The notes under the pieces were generated by a model, which saw only the letters and a list, made by a program, of their open reading frames with translations, was not told the DNA's origin and searched no databases. A stretch of DNA of 64,000 nucleotides from Candidatus Nitrotoga sp. HW29. Its GTDB lineage: Bacteria > Pseudomonadota > Gammaproteobacteria > Burkholderiales > Gallionellaceae. A program made the translations under genes and the position numbers. The stretch covers positions 1 through 64,000 of the forward strand of contig NZ_CAKMAA020000021.1 in NCBI RefSeq assembly GCF_924101635.2. The letters are read 5' to 3'. Positions 9,201 to 18,819 of the stretch are shown one piece after another. Position 1 is the first letter of the stretch. Every line of letters begins with the position of its first letter.

Positions 9201-10475
9201 ATGAAAATTCTGGTTATTGGAAGCGGTGGTCGGGAGCACGCGCTGGCATGGCGGCTGGCGCAAGCCACCAAAGTGCAAAAGGTGTATGTCGCGCCAGGCA
9301 ACGCCGGTACCGCGCTTGAAAGCGGCGTGGAAAATATTGCCATCACCGCTATTTCCGATCTCATCGCATTCGCACAACGCGAGCAAATCCACCTTACTGT
9401 AGTCGGCCCGGAAGCACCGTTAGCAATGGGCATTGTGGATGACTTTCGTGCCGTCGGTCTGAAAATTTTCGGCCCTACCAAAGCAGCGGCACAACTGGAA
9501 AGCTCCAAAGATTTCGCCAAAAATTTTATGGTGCGCCACCAGATTCCCACTGCGCTATACCAAACCTTCAGTGAGATAGCAGATGCTTGTGCTTACGTTG
9601 AGAAACAGGGTGCACCCATTGTAATCAAAGCTGATGGTTTGGCTGCAGGCAAGGGCGTGGTCGTAGCAATGACCGTCCAGGAAGCCCATAAAGCCATAAC
9701 CATGATGTTGTCGGACAACAAATTAGGGGATGCCGGCGCGCGCGTGATAATCGAAGAGTTTCTGGTTGGCGAGGAAGCCAGTTTCATCGTCATGGTAGAC
9801 GGCAAAAATGTGTTGCCATTGGCGACCAGCCAGGATCATAAACGGCTACTGGATGGCGATCATGGCCCCAACACTGGCGGCATGGGTGCATATTCCCCCG
9901 CACCGGTGGTAACACCAAAACTACATTCGCGCGTGTTGCGCGAGGTGATACTGCCAGTCGTGCAGGGCATGGAAAAAGAAGGGATCGCTTACACCGGTTT
10001 TCTATATGCCGGTCTGATGATAGACCCTCAAAATAATTACAAAGTGCTGGAGTTTAACTGCCGCATGGGTGATCCGGAAACCCAGCCGATTATGTTGCGC
10101 CTGAAGAGTGATCTGCTGGTGCTACTGGAGCATGCAGTCAACGGCACCTTGAATAAGGTAGAGGCAGAATGGGATAGACGCGCTGCGCTCGGTGTAGTAT
10201 TGGCCGCCGCCAACTATCCCGACACGCCGCGAAAAGGCGATATCATTACCGGTTTGTCCAAAGCACAGGAAGATGCGCATGTGTTTCATGCCGGCACCCT
10301 CTTACAGGATGACAAGATCGTCACCAACGGTGGACGTGTATTATGTGTTACCACATTGGGCGAGAGCGTGAAAATTGCGCAACGCCGTGCTTATCAGGTG
10401 GCCGAAAATATTCATTTTGAGGGTTGTCAAATGCGCCACGATATTGGCTATCACGCTACCCTACCCAAAAAATAG
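9201..10475 (+). CDS. purD: Phosphoribosylamine-glycine ligase PurD
   Basis: 424 residues, the normal size. An N-terminal VIGSGGREHALAW motif, an ATP-grasp domain (IVIKADGLAAGKGVVVA, EFLVGEEAS, NTGGMGAYSP) and the metal-binding FNCRMGDPETQ segment are all present. It makes GAR from phosphoribosylamine, glycine and ATP in purine synthesis. The purH-purD pairing is common in beta- and gammaproteobacteria. Confidence 0.97.
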   Translation: MKILVIGSGGREHALAWRLAQATKVQKVYVAPGNAGTALESGVENIAITAISDLIAFAQREQIHLTVVGPEAPLAMGIVDDFRAVGLKIFGPTKAAAQLESSKDFAKNFMVRHQIPTALYQTFSEIADACAYVEKQGAPIVIKADGLAAGKGVVVAMTVQEAHKAITMMLSDNKLGDAGARVIIEEFLVGEEASFIVMVDGKNVLPLATSQDHKRLLDGDHGPNTGGMGAYSPAPVVTPKLHSRVLREVILPVVQGMEKEGIAYTGFLYAGLMIDPQNNYKVLEFNCRMGDPETQPIMLRLKSDLLVLLEHAVNGTLNKVEAEWDRRAALGVVLAAANYPDTPRKGDIITGLSKAQEDAHVFHAGTLLQDDKIVTNGGRVLCVTTLGESVKIAQRRAYQVAENIHFEGCQMRHDIGYHATLPKK

Positions 10476-10630
10476 CGACTTCTTAAACAAGCCGCTGTTT
10501 AAATATCGGTATGACTTGAACTATTTTCATATACGACCGTGCAATACAGCGTCTTTCAAAGCTTAAGAAATATGTGCACAGGTGAATGATCGTTCATTCG
10601 CCAATAAATACGAAATCAATTGGAGAAAGC

Positions 10631-11527
10631 ATGGATAGTGCCGCAGTCAAAAAATTCTTATTCGAGTTGCAAGACAAGATTGTGACTCGTTTGGAACAGG
10701 TAGACGGCAATAAATTTAAACGCGATAGCTGGGAACGCCCGGCGGGTGGCGGCGGCCGAAGTTGCATCCTCGAAGAAGGCAATGTTCTGGAACGCGGCGG
10801 GGTAGCTTTCTCTCATGTAACGGGCGACAAGATGCCGCCTTCCGCCACGGCACATCGCCCGGAATTAGCTGGGTGCACATGGGAGGCGATGGGTGTGTCA
10901 TTGGTATTTCACCCGCGTAATCCATATGCACCCACCGTGCATATGAATGTGCGCATGTTCATGGCGAAAAAAAATGAGGGTGAAATCGCATTCTGGTTTG
11001 GCGGCGGAATGGATTTGACCCCCTATTATGGTTTTGCGGAAGATGCCGTACATTTCCATCAAACTTGCCAGAACGCGCTGGCGCCATTTGGCAATCATCT
11101 CTTTCCAAAATACAAAAAGTGGTGCGATGAATACTTCTTTCTCAAGCATCGTAACGAACCACGAGGCGTGGGCGGTATATTCTTCGACGACTTGAGCGAG
11201 CCCGATTTTGCTACGGCTTTTGCCATTCAACAAAGCGTTGGCAATCACTTTATTTCCGCCTATGTGCCTATCCTTGAACGTCGCAAGGATACGCCCTATG
11301 GTGAGCGTGAACGTGATTTTCAGCTTTATCGGCGCGGGCGTTATGTCGAATTTAATCTGGTAATCGACCGGGGTACGATCTTCGGACTGCAAAGCAATGG
11401 GCGTATAGAATCTATTTTGTTATCCATGCCACCACTGGTGAAGTGGCGCTATGACTGGCACCCGGAGAAGAGCTCGCCTGAGGCGGAGTTGTATGAGAAA
11501 TTTTTAGTACCCAAGGATTGGGTGTAG
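10631..11527 (+). CDS. hemF: Oxygen-dependent coproporphyrinogen III oxidase HemF
   Basis: 298 residues from ATG 10631, which has a GGAG ribosome site 6 bases upstream and gives the family's usual length. An upstream ATG at 10586 would add a 15-residue tail without family support. Conserved blocks [34 protein letters not shown] and [11 protein letters not shown] are intact. It decarboxylates coproporphyrinogen III to protoporphyrinogen IX using O2, so haem synthesis here can run aerobically. It precedes hemA (opposite strand) and hemJ in the same 8-kb stretch. Confidence 0.95.
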   Translation: MDSAAVKKFLFELQDKIVTRLEQVDGNKFKRDSWERPAGGGGRSCILEEGNVLERGGVAFSHVTGDKMPPSATAHRPELAGCTWEAMGVSLVFHPRNPYAPTVHMNVRMFMAKKNEGEIAFWFGGGMDLTPYYGFAEDAVHFHQTCQNALAPFGNHLFPKYKKWCDEYFFLKHRNEPRGVGGIFFDDLSEPDFATAFAIQQSVGNHFISAYVPILERRKDTPYGERERDFQLYRRGRYVEFNLVIDRGTIFGLQSNGRIESILLSMPPLVKWRYDWHPEKSSPEAELYEKFLVPKDWV

Positions 11528-11605
11528 ATTTCGCTGCTGGTTATCGAACCAATCATTGTAGTGTAACTTGTGATTCAACCAAGTAAACCGGTTGCGAACG
11601 TCTCC

Positions 11606-12478
11606 TCAAACAATACGTCCGCCGCTGACCCGCTCTATCCCCGCCAGATCACACGTCGAGAACACTTCGTCGAACCCCGCCTGCTGCAGCAGTTCACGAA
11701 CCTGTGCGGCTTGGTCGTAACCATGCTCAAGGAGCAACCAGCCACCGGGTTCAAGATAATCTGGAGCATGAACCGCAATATGACGGATATCGTGCAAGCC
11801 ATCACCGCCGGATACAAGCGCGGATATTGGCTCAAAGCGCACATCACTTCGCGTCAAATGCACGTCGCCAGCTGCAATGTAAGGCGGATTGGATACAATG
11901 ATGTTGAATTTTTGTGTTGTGAATGCCCCGAACCAGTCACTGTGCATGAAAGTTGCATTGACGATGGCCAGTTGCTGTGCGTTTGCGTGCGCAACCGCCA
12001 GTGCCGTGGTAGAAGCATCGCAGCCAAGCACCTCAACGTCTGGACGCGCATGGGCGAGCGCCAGCGCAATTGCACCACTGCCCGTACCCAGGTCGAGCAC
12101 ACGGCATAAACCCTGTTGCGGGATACGCGTCAAGGCCAGTTCAACCAGTAGTTCAGTTTCTGGACGGGGAATGAGCGTAGCGGGCGTCACCTTGAACATT
12201 AATCCGAAAAATTCACGTTCACCCAACAGGTAAGCAACGGGCTCTCCCCGGAGGCGGCGCTGCAACAATTTATGGTAATGGGTTTGCTCGGTTTCGTTCG
12301 GACAGTGCTCAGAATGCGCCAGTAACCAGGCGCGCGGGACATCTAACACGTGTTGCAACAAACACTGTATTTCGATGCGTGCGCTGCCAGGGGGGATCGC
12401 CAGCGCCTCGGTCAGACGTGCTGCATCCTGCAGCAGCGTTTCTTGTATGGTGCGCGCAAGCTCAGCTGTTGCCTTCAT
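11606..12478 (-). CDS. prmC: Release factor glutamine methyltransferase PrmC
   Basis: 290 residues. An N-terminal helical domain is followed by a class I SAM-binding fold ([15 protein letters not shown]) and the catalytic NPPY motif ([10 protein letters not shown]). It methylates the glutamine of the GGQ motif of RF1 and RF2. The start overlaps the end of prfA, encoding its substrate, by 17 bases, and the order hemA-prfA-prmC is conserved across proteobacteria. Confidence 0.95.
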   Translation of the reverse strand: MKATAELARTIQETLLQDAARLTEALAIPPGSARIEIQCLLQHVLDVPRAWLLAHSEHCPNETEQTHYHKLLQRRLRGEPVAYLLGEREFFGLMFKVTPATLIPRPETELLVELALTRIPQQGLCRVLDLGTGSGAIALALAHARPDVEVLGCDASTTALAVAHANAQQLAIVNATFMHSDWFGAFTTQKFNIIVSNPPYIAAGDVHLTRSDVRFEPISALVSGGDGLHDIRHIAVHAPDYLEPGGWLLLEHGYDQAAQVRELLQQAGFDEVFSTCDLAGIERVSGGRIV

Positions 12479-13550
12479 TCGCTAGCGCCGCCAGCTGCTC
12501 TGCCTGATATTCCGCCATCAATGCGTTACACATCTCACTGATGTCACCATCCATAATGTGATCCATCTTGTACAGTGTAAGGTTAATGCGATGGTCGGTG
12601 ACACGGCCTTGCGGGAAATTGTAGGTACGTATGCGTTCCGAACGATCGCCGCTCCCCACCAGCGACTTGCGCTCGGCAGCCTGCTTGGCGTGAGCGGTGC
12701 GCTCTTCTTTGTCCTTGATCCGCGCGGCCAGAACCGCCAGCGCTTGGGCCTTATTTTTGTGCTGCGAACGGCCATCCTGGCATTCCACCACAGTACCCGT
12801 AGGTAAGTGTGTGATGCGTACGGCTGAATCGGTTTTATTAATATGCTGACCGCCCGCACCCGAAGCGCGGAAGGTATCAATCCGTAAATCGGCAGGATTC
12901 AACACCACATCGCTGACTTCATCCGCTTCCGGCAGCACCGCCACGGTGCAGGCCGATGTGTGAATTCGGCCTTGCGTTTCGGTGGTGGGCACACGTTGTA
13001 CTCTATGTGCGCCAGACTCAAACTTCAGTACCGAATATGCACCCTGCCCAACGATGCGTGCGATGATTTCCTTGAAGCCGCCCTTTTCTCCGCAACTTTC
13101 GGAAATGATTTCAACCGGCCAGCGGTTACGTTCAGCAAAACGCGCATACATGCGAAACAGGTCACCGGAAAATAATGCTGCCTCATCGCCGCCTGTGCCC
13201 GCACGAATTTCCAGAAATACGTTGCGATCATCATTGGGATCCTTCGGCAGCAACTGCTTCTGCAAATCCACTTCGATCTGCTCCAGCCGTTCGCGCCCTT
13301 GCTTCACCTCAGTCGCGGCAAATTCGCGCATTTCCGGGTCATCCGCCATTTCCAGTGCGGTTGCAATATCATCAGCGCAGGCTTGATAAGCATGATACAG
13401 CGCCACCACAGGATCCAGCTCCGCGCGTTCGCGATTAAGCTTGCGGTAGCTTTCCATATCGCGAATGGCGTTTTCACTGCTTAACAGACGACGAACCTCG
13501 TCCAGACGCTCGTCCAATTGGGCGAGTTTAGTGACAATGCTAGGTTTCAT
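12462..13550 (-). CDS. prfA: Peptide chain release factor 1
   Basis: 362 residues. The GGQ peptidyl-tRNA hydrolysis motif is at 233-235 ([16 protein letters not shown]), and a PxT stop-codon reading motif lies in [10 protein letters not shown] near 188-190. RF1 ends translation at UAA and UAG. The start ATG overlaps the hemA stop by 4 bases. The partner methyltransferase PrmC follows. Confidence 0.97.
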   Translation of the reverse strand: MKPSIVTKLAQLDERLDEVRRLLSSENAIRDMESYRKLNRERAELDPVVALYHAYQACADDIATALEMADDPEMREFAATEVKQGRERLEQIEVDLQKQLLPKDPNDDRNVFLEIRAGTGGDEAALFSGDLFRMYARFAERNRWPVEIISESCGEKGGFKEIIARIVGQGAYSVLKFESGAHRVQRVPTTETQGRIHTSACTVAVLPEADEVSDVVLNPADLRIDTFRASGAGGQHINKTDSAVRITHLPTGTVVECQDGRSQHKNKAQALAVLAARIKDKEERTAHAKQAAERKSLVGSGDRSERIRTYNFPQGRVTDHRINLTLYKMDHIMDGDISEMCNALMAEYQAEQLAALANEGNS

Positions 13551-14800
13551 TCAGAGGCGCGCATGTGATAAATACGATGCACCATATCAAGGAAAGCGTC
13601 GCGCTCTTCGGCTTGTACATGATTCAGCGCATGGGTTGGTGCGTGCAAAAATTTATTGGTAAGCGCATTGCTCAAAGATTCCAGTACCTTTTCTGGCTCT
13701 TCGCCTTTGGTCAGCAGACGCAAGGCTTTTTCCATCTCGTGCCGACGCTGGCGTTCAGCATGATCACGCAACGCTCGAATAGTGGGCACGACCTCTCGTG
13801 ATTCCATCCAGTGAATAAAATCCATCACGCCGGAATTTATGATCACTTCAGCTTCTTTCACCGCACCCTGACGGGCATCCAAGCCATCGCGCACCACTTC
13901 AGACAAATCATCAACGGTATACAGAAATACATCATCCAGTTCGGCCACTTCGACTTCAACATCGCGCGGAACGGCGAGATCGACAATGAAAAGAGGGCGA
14001 TGCTTGCGCGCCTTAAGTGCACGCTCAACCATTCCCTTACCCAATATCGGCAGCGGGCTGGCGGTACAAGTTACGATAATATCGTGCTGCGCCAGTTGCT
14101 CCGGCAATTCACTCAGCGTAATAGCATGCCCGCTAATGCGCCGCGCCAACACTTGAGCACGCTCCAGTGTGCGATTTGCAACGGTAATATGCTTGGGCAA
14201 TTTAGCCGCGAAATGTACGGCATTCAATTCAATCATCTCTCCCGCACCAATGAGCAATATACTCTGCTCCGCAATACTGGGAAAAATACGTTCGGCCAGC
14301 TTGACCGCCGCCGCCGCCATGGAAATTAAATTTGATCCAATTTCGGTCTGGGTACGCACATCCTTCGCCACCGAGAAAGTGCGCTGAAATAACTTGTGGA
14401 GTAGAAAGCCCAACGTGCCAGCTTGCTCCGCATAACGCACTGCCTGCTTCATTTGACCCAGAATTTGCGGTTCACCCAGCACCATCGAATCTAATCCGCT
14501 GGCGACGCGAAAAGCATGCTTTACCGCCTGCTCATGCGGCAAAGTGTAAAGATACGGTTCAATTTCACGTGGTTGTAATTCATGATAACAAGCTAGCCAG
14601 TCAATAATCTGCGCCGGCTTGTGCGTACTGCAATACACCTCGGTGCGGTTGCAAGTGGAAAGTATCGTCGCTTCCTTGGCTGCACCCTGCCCGACCAAGT
14701 CGCGCAGAGCTGGCTCCATTGCATCGACATTGAACGCAATCTGCTCACGCACAACAAGTGGCGCGGTCTGATGGTTAATGCCGAAGGCGAATAATTGCAT
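13547..14800 (-). CDS. hemA: Glutamyl-tRNA reductase HemA
   Basis: 417 residues from ATG 14800 ([14 protein letters not shown]), which places the catalytic cysteine at C50 in STCNRTE, as in the family. A longer frame from 14836 adds 12 unconserved residues and is rejected. NADPH-binding ([11 protein letters not shown]) and C-terminal dimerisation domains follow. It commits glutamate to tetrapyrrole synthesis by reducing Glu-tRNA. It is the first gene of the hemA-prfA-prmC operon, and its promoter should lie in the AT-rich 280-base gap before apaG. Confidence 0.96.
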   Translation of the reverse strand: MQLFAFGINHQTAPLVVREQIAFNVDAMEPALRDLVGQGAAKEATILSTCNRTEVYCSTHKPAQIIDWLACYHELQPREIEPYLYTLPHEQAVKHAFRVASGLDSMVLGEPQILGQMKQAVRYAEQAGTLGFLLHKLFQRTFSVAKDVRTQTEIGSNLISMAAAAVKLAERIFPSIAEQSILLIGAGEMIELNAVHFAAKLPKHITVANRTLERAQVLARRISGHAITLSELPEQLAQHDIIVTCTASPLPILGKGMVERALKARKHRPLFIVDLAVPRDVEVEVAELDDVFLYTVDDLSEVVRDGLDARQGAVKEAEVIINSGVMDFIHWMESREVVPTIRALRDHAERQRRHEMEKALRLLTKGEEPEKVLESLSNALTNKFLHAPTHALNHVQAEERDAFLDMVHRIYHMRASE

Positions 14801-14958
14801 AGTCTCGAAAAGACCAAAAATTAAGCAAGGGCGCAATTATAGTTGCTAGCCACCCTCAATACCAGTCAACTAAAACCAAATAAAATTCAAAAATTATGGA
14901 ATAATTACAACAATAAGGTTTCAATCGCAATTATTAAAACGCCCATAACTTCTATAGT

Positions 14959-14983
14959 ACCGTTTCAAAGAAGCGGTTTTTTT
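14959..14983 (+). terminator. Orphan intrinsic terminator between hemA and apaG
   Basis: An 8-bp stem (ACCGTTTC at 14959-14966, GAAGCGGT at 14970-14977, one G-T pair) with a 3-base loop is followed by seven T residues on the plus strand. No plus-strand gene lies upstream before hemA's divergent start at 14800. It would therefore end a short transcript of at most about 180 bases or attenuate an apaG leader. The T run is only on this strand, so it does not serve hemA. Confidence 0.65.
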
Positions 14984-15077
14984 ATACAACAATCATAAAA
15001 AATACTAGCCTGACATTAGGATTCACTTTGCTTTTAAAGTTCAAGCCTCGGTTAGTCTTGTCATACTAAAGAAAATA

Positions 15078-15476
15078 ATGTGTAATACCACGATGGAAAA
15101 TGACAATAGATTCAAAATAAAAATTACCACCGAGGTAAATTATTTGGCCGAACAATCCGATGAGGCCGATAATCGCTTCGTTTTCGCTTATACCATCACC
15201 ATCACGAATGAAGGCGATACCACTGCCAAGCTGATCAGTCGTCATTGGGTTATTACCGATGCCAATCAGTATATGCAGGAAGTGCGTGGCCAAGGAGTCG
15301 TGGGTGAGCAACCGGTTCTTCAGCCAAACCAAAGTTTTGAATATACCAGCGGTACGGTACTTGCCACACAAGTGGGTACTATGTCCGGTAGCTACCAAAT
15401 GGTCACGGAAGACGGTATTAAATTTGATGCTCCTATTCCCCAATTCGTATTGAGTGTTCCGCGCGTGCTGCACTAA
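15078..15476 (+). CDS. apaG: ApaG domain protein
   Basis: 132 residues (a second ATG at 15093 is an alternative start). The single ApaG/DUF525 fold is recognisable: YTITITNEGDTTAKLISRHW, then GQGVVGEQP and FEYTSGTVLATQVGTMSGSYQM. The family has a fibronectin-III-like beta sandwich; its molecular role is unsettled, though it was first found linked to Ap4A metabolism and cation efflux. The methyltransferase gene begins 4 bases after the stop. Confidence 0.92.
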   Translation: MCNTTMENDNRFKIKITTEVNYLAEQSDEADNRFVFAYTITITNEGDTTAKLISRHWVITDANQYMQEVRGQGVVGEQPVLQPNQSFEYTSGTVLATQVGTMSGSYQMVTEDGIKFDAPIPQFVLSVPRVLH

Positions 15477-15480
15477 CGCA

Positions 15481-16089
15481 ATGTCACTAAAAACCAGCTA
15501 CCGTTTCATCGCTCCGTTTTATGATGTTTTCCTTGATCGCGCCACTCGTGGCGCACGCCAGCAAAGTCTGGCAAAGCTACCGCAACAAGGTGTAACGCGG
15601 GTACTGCTTAGTGGTGCCGGCACCGGATTGGACTTCCCTTTTTTATCACCCCACCATGAGTATACCGCGCTAGATCTAACCGATGCGATGCTAACGCAAG
15701 CAAAGAAAAAAGCTACCGGATTACGCTTGCAGTGGGTGCGCGGCGACAGCATGGCCTTACCATTCGCTTCAAATAGCTTCGATTATGTAGTGCTACATCT
15801 AATCATGGCCGTAGTATCACGACCGCAATATTGCTTGGCAGAAACAGCGCGCGTGCTTAGACCCGGTGGTCATATCCTGCTCTTCGATAAGTTCCTGCGC
15901 CGTGGAGAACGTGCTTGGATGAGGCGTGGCCTAACCCCCTTGATGGGACAGTTGGCCACACGGCTGGACGTGGTTTTTGAGGAGGTGCTGGAAGCGGTAC
16001 CGGGGTTACGGGTATTGACCGATCAACCTGTACTTGCAAACGGTTGGTTCCGCTTGATTGAATTGCATAAGAATGTCTCTAAAATTTAG
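15481..16089 (+). CDS. Class I SAM-dependent methyltransferase
   Basis: 202 residues from ATG 15481. A SAM-binding motif (LLSGAGTGLDFPFL), an acidic LDLTDAML strand and the VLRPGGHILLFDKF motif of the Methyltransf_11/UbiE-like group are present. The substrate cannot be read from the sequence. Phospholipid (PE) N-methyltransferases and small-molecule methyltransferases share this layout. An upstream TTG-initiated extension inside apaG is rejected. It is probably co-transcribed with apaG. Confidence 0.8.
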   Translation: MSLKTSYRFIAPFYDVFLDRATRGARQQSLAKLPQQGVTRVLLSGAGTGLDFPFLSPHHEYTALDLTDAMLTQAKKKATGLRLQWVRGDSMALPFASNSFDYVVLHLIMAVVSRPQYCLAETARVLRPGGHILLFDKFLRRGERAWMRRGLTPLMGQLATRLDVVFEEVLEAVPGLRVLTDQPVLANGWFRLIELHKNVSKI

Positions 16090-16177
16090 AGTCATTCCGA
16101 TCATATTCCATCGCAACTGGCACCATTGCACTGCCTCCTCACTGTAAATACTACACTACGTAAATGGGCAAAATAGG

Positions 16178-16203
16178 ATAATCGGATAAACTTATCCGAT
16201 TAT
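16178..16203. promoter_or_regulatory. Perfect inverted repeat running into the VanZ-like start codon
   Basis: Two 12-base arms (ATAATCGGATAA at 16178-16189 and TTATCCGATTAT at 16192-16203) are separated by only 2 bases. The right arm covers the first two bases of the ATG at 16202. As DNA it is a near-perfect 26-bp palindrome of the sort bound by dimeric repressors. As RNA it would hide the start codon. No Shine-Dalgarno sequence is present. Confidence 0.6.
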
Positions 16204-17275
16204 GAAAAAAACCATCGTTGCTTCTTCGCGCACGCGTCTACGGACATATCTTGCCGCGGGTTATGCACTGTTTATCATGTATGCCAGCTTATCGCCGTTT
16301 TCGGGCTGGCAGGAGCAAGGGTTGGCGTTTTCGGCTGTGTTGGCTTTGCCGTTATTTCTACAATACACTTGGTTCGATACCGTCGCTAACCTGCTCGGTT
16401 ATCTACCGTTTGGGCTATTGCTTGGATTGGCATTACGCGCACGCTTCAGCGTAAGTTGGACTGTCCTGCTTGCCACGTTGGGCGGAGTAATACTTTCCGC
16501 CATAATGGAATATGCGCAAATGTATTTACCTGTACGTATTAGTTCCAATCTCGATTTGCTTGCCAACAGTAGCGGCGCGCTGGCGGGCGCGTTATTGGCA
16601 GTTAGCATTGCGCCACGTGAATGGTTTGCTTTGCACCTGACGCATTGGCGTATGCGTTTGTTTCATAGCGGAAGGGGTATAGATTTCGGCTTGGCATTAG
16701 TAGCACTGTGGATATTCGCGCAAATCAATCCTTCGCTGCCCATGCTGGGCAATGTGTTTATTAGCGAAGTGGCGCAGGCACCTTTCGTCGTGGTTCAGCC
16801 TGAACCATTTAATTGGATGGAAAGCATAGTGGTACTGCTCAATATGCTGATGCTGGGAATGTTGCTGTTAACCTTGCTGCGCATACGCCGCCAGGCGGCA
16901 AGTACACTATTACTGGTATTGTGTGCGGTGGCAGTGGCGAAGTTTACCGCCGCAGCCCTGCTGCTCAAATCATGGGCATTGTTATTATGGCTAAACGGTG
17001 AAGCCATGCTGGGTATTTTTGCGGGCGTGCTGCTAATAATTGCTGCCAGCCAATTATCCCGCACACAACTGTCAAAATATGCCGCACTGGTTGCACTAGG
17101 TTACTGGGTGTTGGCGCACTGGATAGTGGATAGTGGCGAGCCTTCTACAGCCATGCGCCTGTACCAATGGAATTACGGGCATCTGCTAAACTACAATGGT
17201 TTGTCACAAACTATTACTCTCGTGTTTCCGTTTTTGATGCTTGGTTACCTTTGGCGCATTAAAAATACATCGTAG
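16202..17275 (+). CDS. VanZ-family multi-pass membrane protein
   Basis: 357 residues with about nine hydrophobic helices. The N-terminal part carries the VanZ-like features: YASLSPFSGW after the first helix, FDTVANLLGYLPFGLLLG, and EYAQMYLPVRISSNLDLLANSSGA. VanZ-like proteins are widespread; the founding member gives low-level teicoplanin resistance, and most have no known function. The C-terminal half is further membrane helices without a recognised domain. The start codon is embedded in a strong palindrome, so the real start might be an internal codon. Confidence 0.8.
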   Translation: MKKTIVASSRTRLRTYLAAGYALFIMYASLSPFSGWQEQGLAFSAVLALPLFLQYTWFDTVANLLGYLPFGLLLGLALRARFSVSWTVLLATLGGVILSAIMEYAQMYLPVRISSNLDLLANSSGALAGALLAVSIAPREWFALHLTHWRMRLFHSGRGIDFGLALVALWIFAQINPSLPMLGNVFISEVAQAPFVVVQPEPFNWMESIVVLLNMLMLGMLLLTLLRIRRQAASTLLLVLCAVAVAKFTAAALLLKSWALLLWLNGEAMLGIFAGVLLIIAASQLSRTQLSKYAALVALGYWVLAHWIVDSGEPSTAMRLYQWNYGHLLNYNGLSQTITLVFPFLMLGYLWRIKNTS

Positions 17276-17314
17276 TAGGGCTGTATAATTAAAATTTATC
17301 TTGTGAGGTCTTGT

Positions 17315-17626
17315 ATGAGCTACTATCAACAGCATGTTTTCTTTTGCACTAACCAACGCGAGGAAGGCGCGGAGTGCTGCAATAATATTGGTGCGCAATG
17401 GATGCGCGATTATGTTAAAGATAAAGTCCAGGCACTTGGGCTGTCTAATGAAGCAAATCGTATCCGTATCAACTCGGCAGGCTGCATGAATCGTTGTGAT
17501 GACGGCCCTGTATTGGTGATCTATCCCGAAGGGGTATGGTACACGTATATGGATGAAAGCGACCTCGACGAAATCATTGTTGAACATTTGCAAAATGGGC
17601 GTGTGGTGGAGCGCCTGAAAATTTAA
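17315..17626 (+). CDS. Thioredoxin-like [2Fe-2S] ferredoxin
   Basis: 103 residues from ATG 17315, preceded by a GAGG ribosome site. The frame could open at GTG 17303, but that GTG overlaps the ribosome site. Cysteine ligands are placed as in the thioredoxin-like 2Fe-2S family (NuoE/Shethna-type): CTNQREEGAECC near the N-terminus and SAGCMNRCDDGP further on, followed by VLVIYPEGVWY. It is probably a small soluble electron carrier. The hydrolase gene starts on the last base of its stop codon. Confidence 0.85.
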   Translation: MSYYQQHVFFCTNQREEGAECCNNIGAQWMRDYVKDKVQALGLSNEANRIRINSAGCMNRCDDGPVLVIYPEGVWYTYMDESDLDEIIVEHLQNGRVVERLKI

Positions 17627-18240
17627 TGCCTATCTTAGAAAAGGTTTTTATCCCCGGTCCAGTGGGTAAGTTGGAGGTTGTAGTACATATTCCGGATGTT
17701 GTACCACGTGCTATCGTAGTGGTAGCTCATCCGCTACCTACTGCGGGCGGAACGATGGAAAACAAGATCGTAACGACACTGGCCAAAACTTTTGTCGAAC
17801 TAGGATTTACCACGTTACGCTTCAATTTTCGGGGCGTCGGTACCAGCAGCGGCGAGTTTGATAATGGTAATGGTGAAGTAGATGATGCACTCACAGTAAC
17901 GCGCTATGCATTAAATAAATATGGCGACCTACCACTGATTCTATCGGGGTTTTCCTTCGGCGGTTATGTACAGGCGCGTGCGGCACAGCAATTGTCCCCA
18001 CGTCAGCTGGTGCTGATCGCACCAGCAGTAACACGTTATGCAATGCCGCCCGTATCACCCAACACGCTACTAATTCATGGTGAACTGGATGAAGTAGTTT
18101 CGTTAATGGACGTTATACAATGGGCACACCCACAACGCCTACCTATCGTAGTATTACCGGGAGCGGTACATTTTTTCCATGGCCGCCTAGATCAGCTGAA
18201 AGAAATTGTGCGCCACAATTTCATGGGACAAGCGCTTTGA
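17626..18240 (+). CDS. Alpha/beta hydrolase
   Basis: 204 residues. The fold shows VVVAHPLPTAGG (oxyanion region), LRFNFRGVGTSSGEFD and the nucleophile elbow GFSFGG. The acid and histidine are plausibly in HGELDEVVS and GAVHFFHG. It resembles the COG2945 group of small esterase-like hydrolases. The substrate is unknown. Its ATG shares one base with the stop of the ferredoxin gene (TAATG), so the two are translationally coupled. Confidence 0.85.
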   Translation: MPILEKVFIPGPVGKLEVVVHIPDVVPRAIVVVAHPLPTAGGTMENKIVTTLAKTFVELGFTTLRFNFRGVGTSSGEFDNGNGEVDDALTVTRYALNKYGDLPLILSGFSFGGYVQARAAQQLSPRQLVLIAPAVTRYAMPPVSPNTLLIHGELDEVVSLMDVIQWAHPQRLPIVVLPGAVHFFHGRLDQLKEIVRHNFMGQAL

Positions 18241-18401
18241 CTAAAATATTGCTCGATAAGTTTTATCACTTACAGATAAAACATCTACTGATTGTTAAAT
18301 TTTTTTTGTGACCAATTCACTTTGCAAGTTGACGGCTTACCTCTTTCAATCTTTATCTCGCTTAAGATTTTAAATCTATGCTTACACCCTTAGAATAAAT
18401 T

Positions 18402-18815
18402 ATGTTATGGATTAAAGCACTGCATGTAATTTTTATGGTTACTTGGTTCGCTGGCTTGTTCTACCTGCCACGCCTATTCGTGTATCACGCCATGAGCACG
18501 GATAAAACCAGCATCGAGCGATTTAAAATCATGGAGCGTAAACTGTTCTACGGCATTATGACGCCAGGCGGTATGCTGACTGTCATTTTTGGATTATGGA
18601 TATGGATTGAGTATGGCGTCACCGGCGGATGGATGCACATCAAATTCACGCTGGTGTTATTGTTGATCGCTTACCACATCTATTGCGGCAAGCTGCTGCA
18701 CGACTTTAAAACCGATCAAAACACACGCAGTCATGTATTCTACCGCTGGTTCAATGAATTCCCAGTGCTGCTTATGATTGCCATCATCATTCTTGTAATC
18801 GTCAAACCTGTATAA
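18402..18815 (+). CDS. hemJ: Protoporphyrinogen IX oxidase HemJ
   Basis: 137 residues with four membrane helices. The N-terminal LWIKALHVIFMVTWFAGLFYL with its conserved histidine, the YLPRLFVYHA segment and WMHIKFTLVLLL are typical of HemJ (TIGR00701). It oxidises protoporphyrinogen IX to protoporphyrin IX, one step after HemF. The adjacent rlmL-type gene starts 4 bases downstream. Confidence 0.9.
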   Translation: MLWIKALHVIFMVTWFAGLFYLPRLFVYHAMSTDKTSIERFKIMERKLFYGIMTPGGMLTVIFGLWIWIEYGVTGGWMHIKFTLVLLLIAYHIYCGKLLHDFKTDQNTRSHVFYRWFNEFPVLLMIAIIILVIVKPV

Positions 18816-18819
18816 GTAA

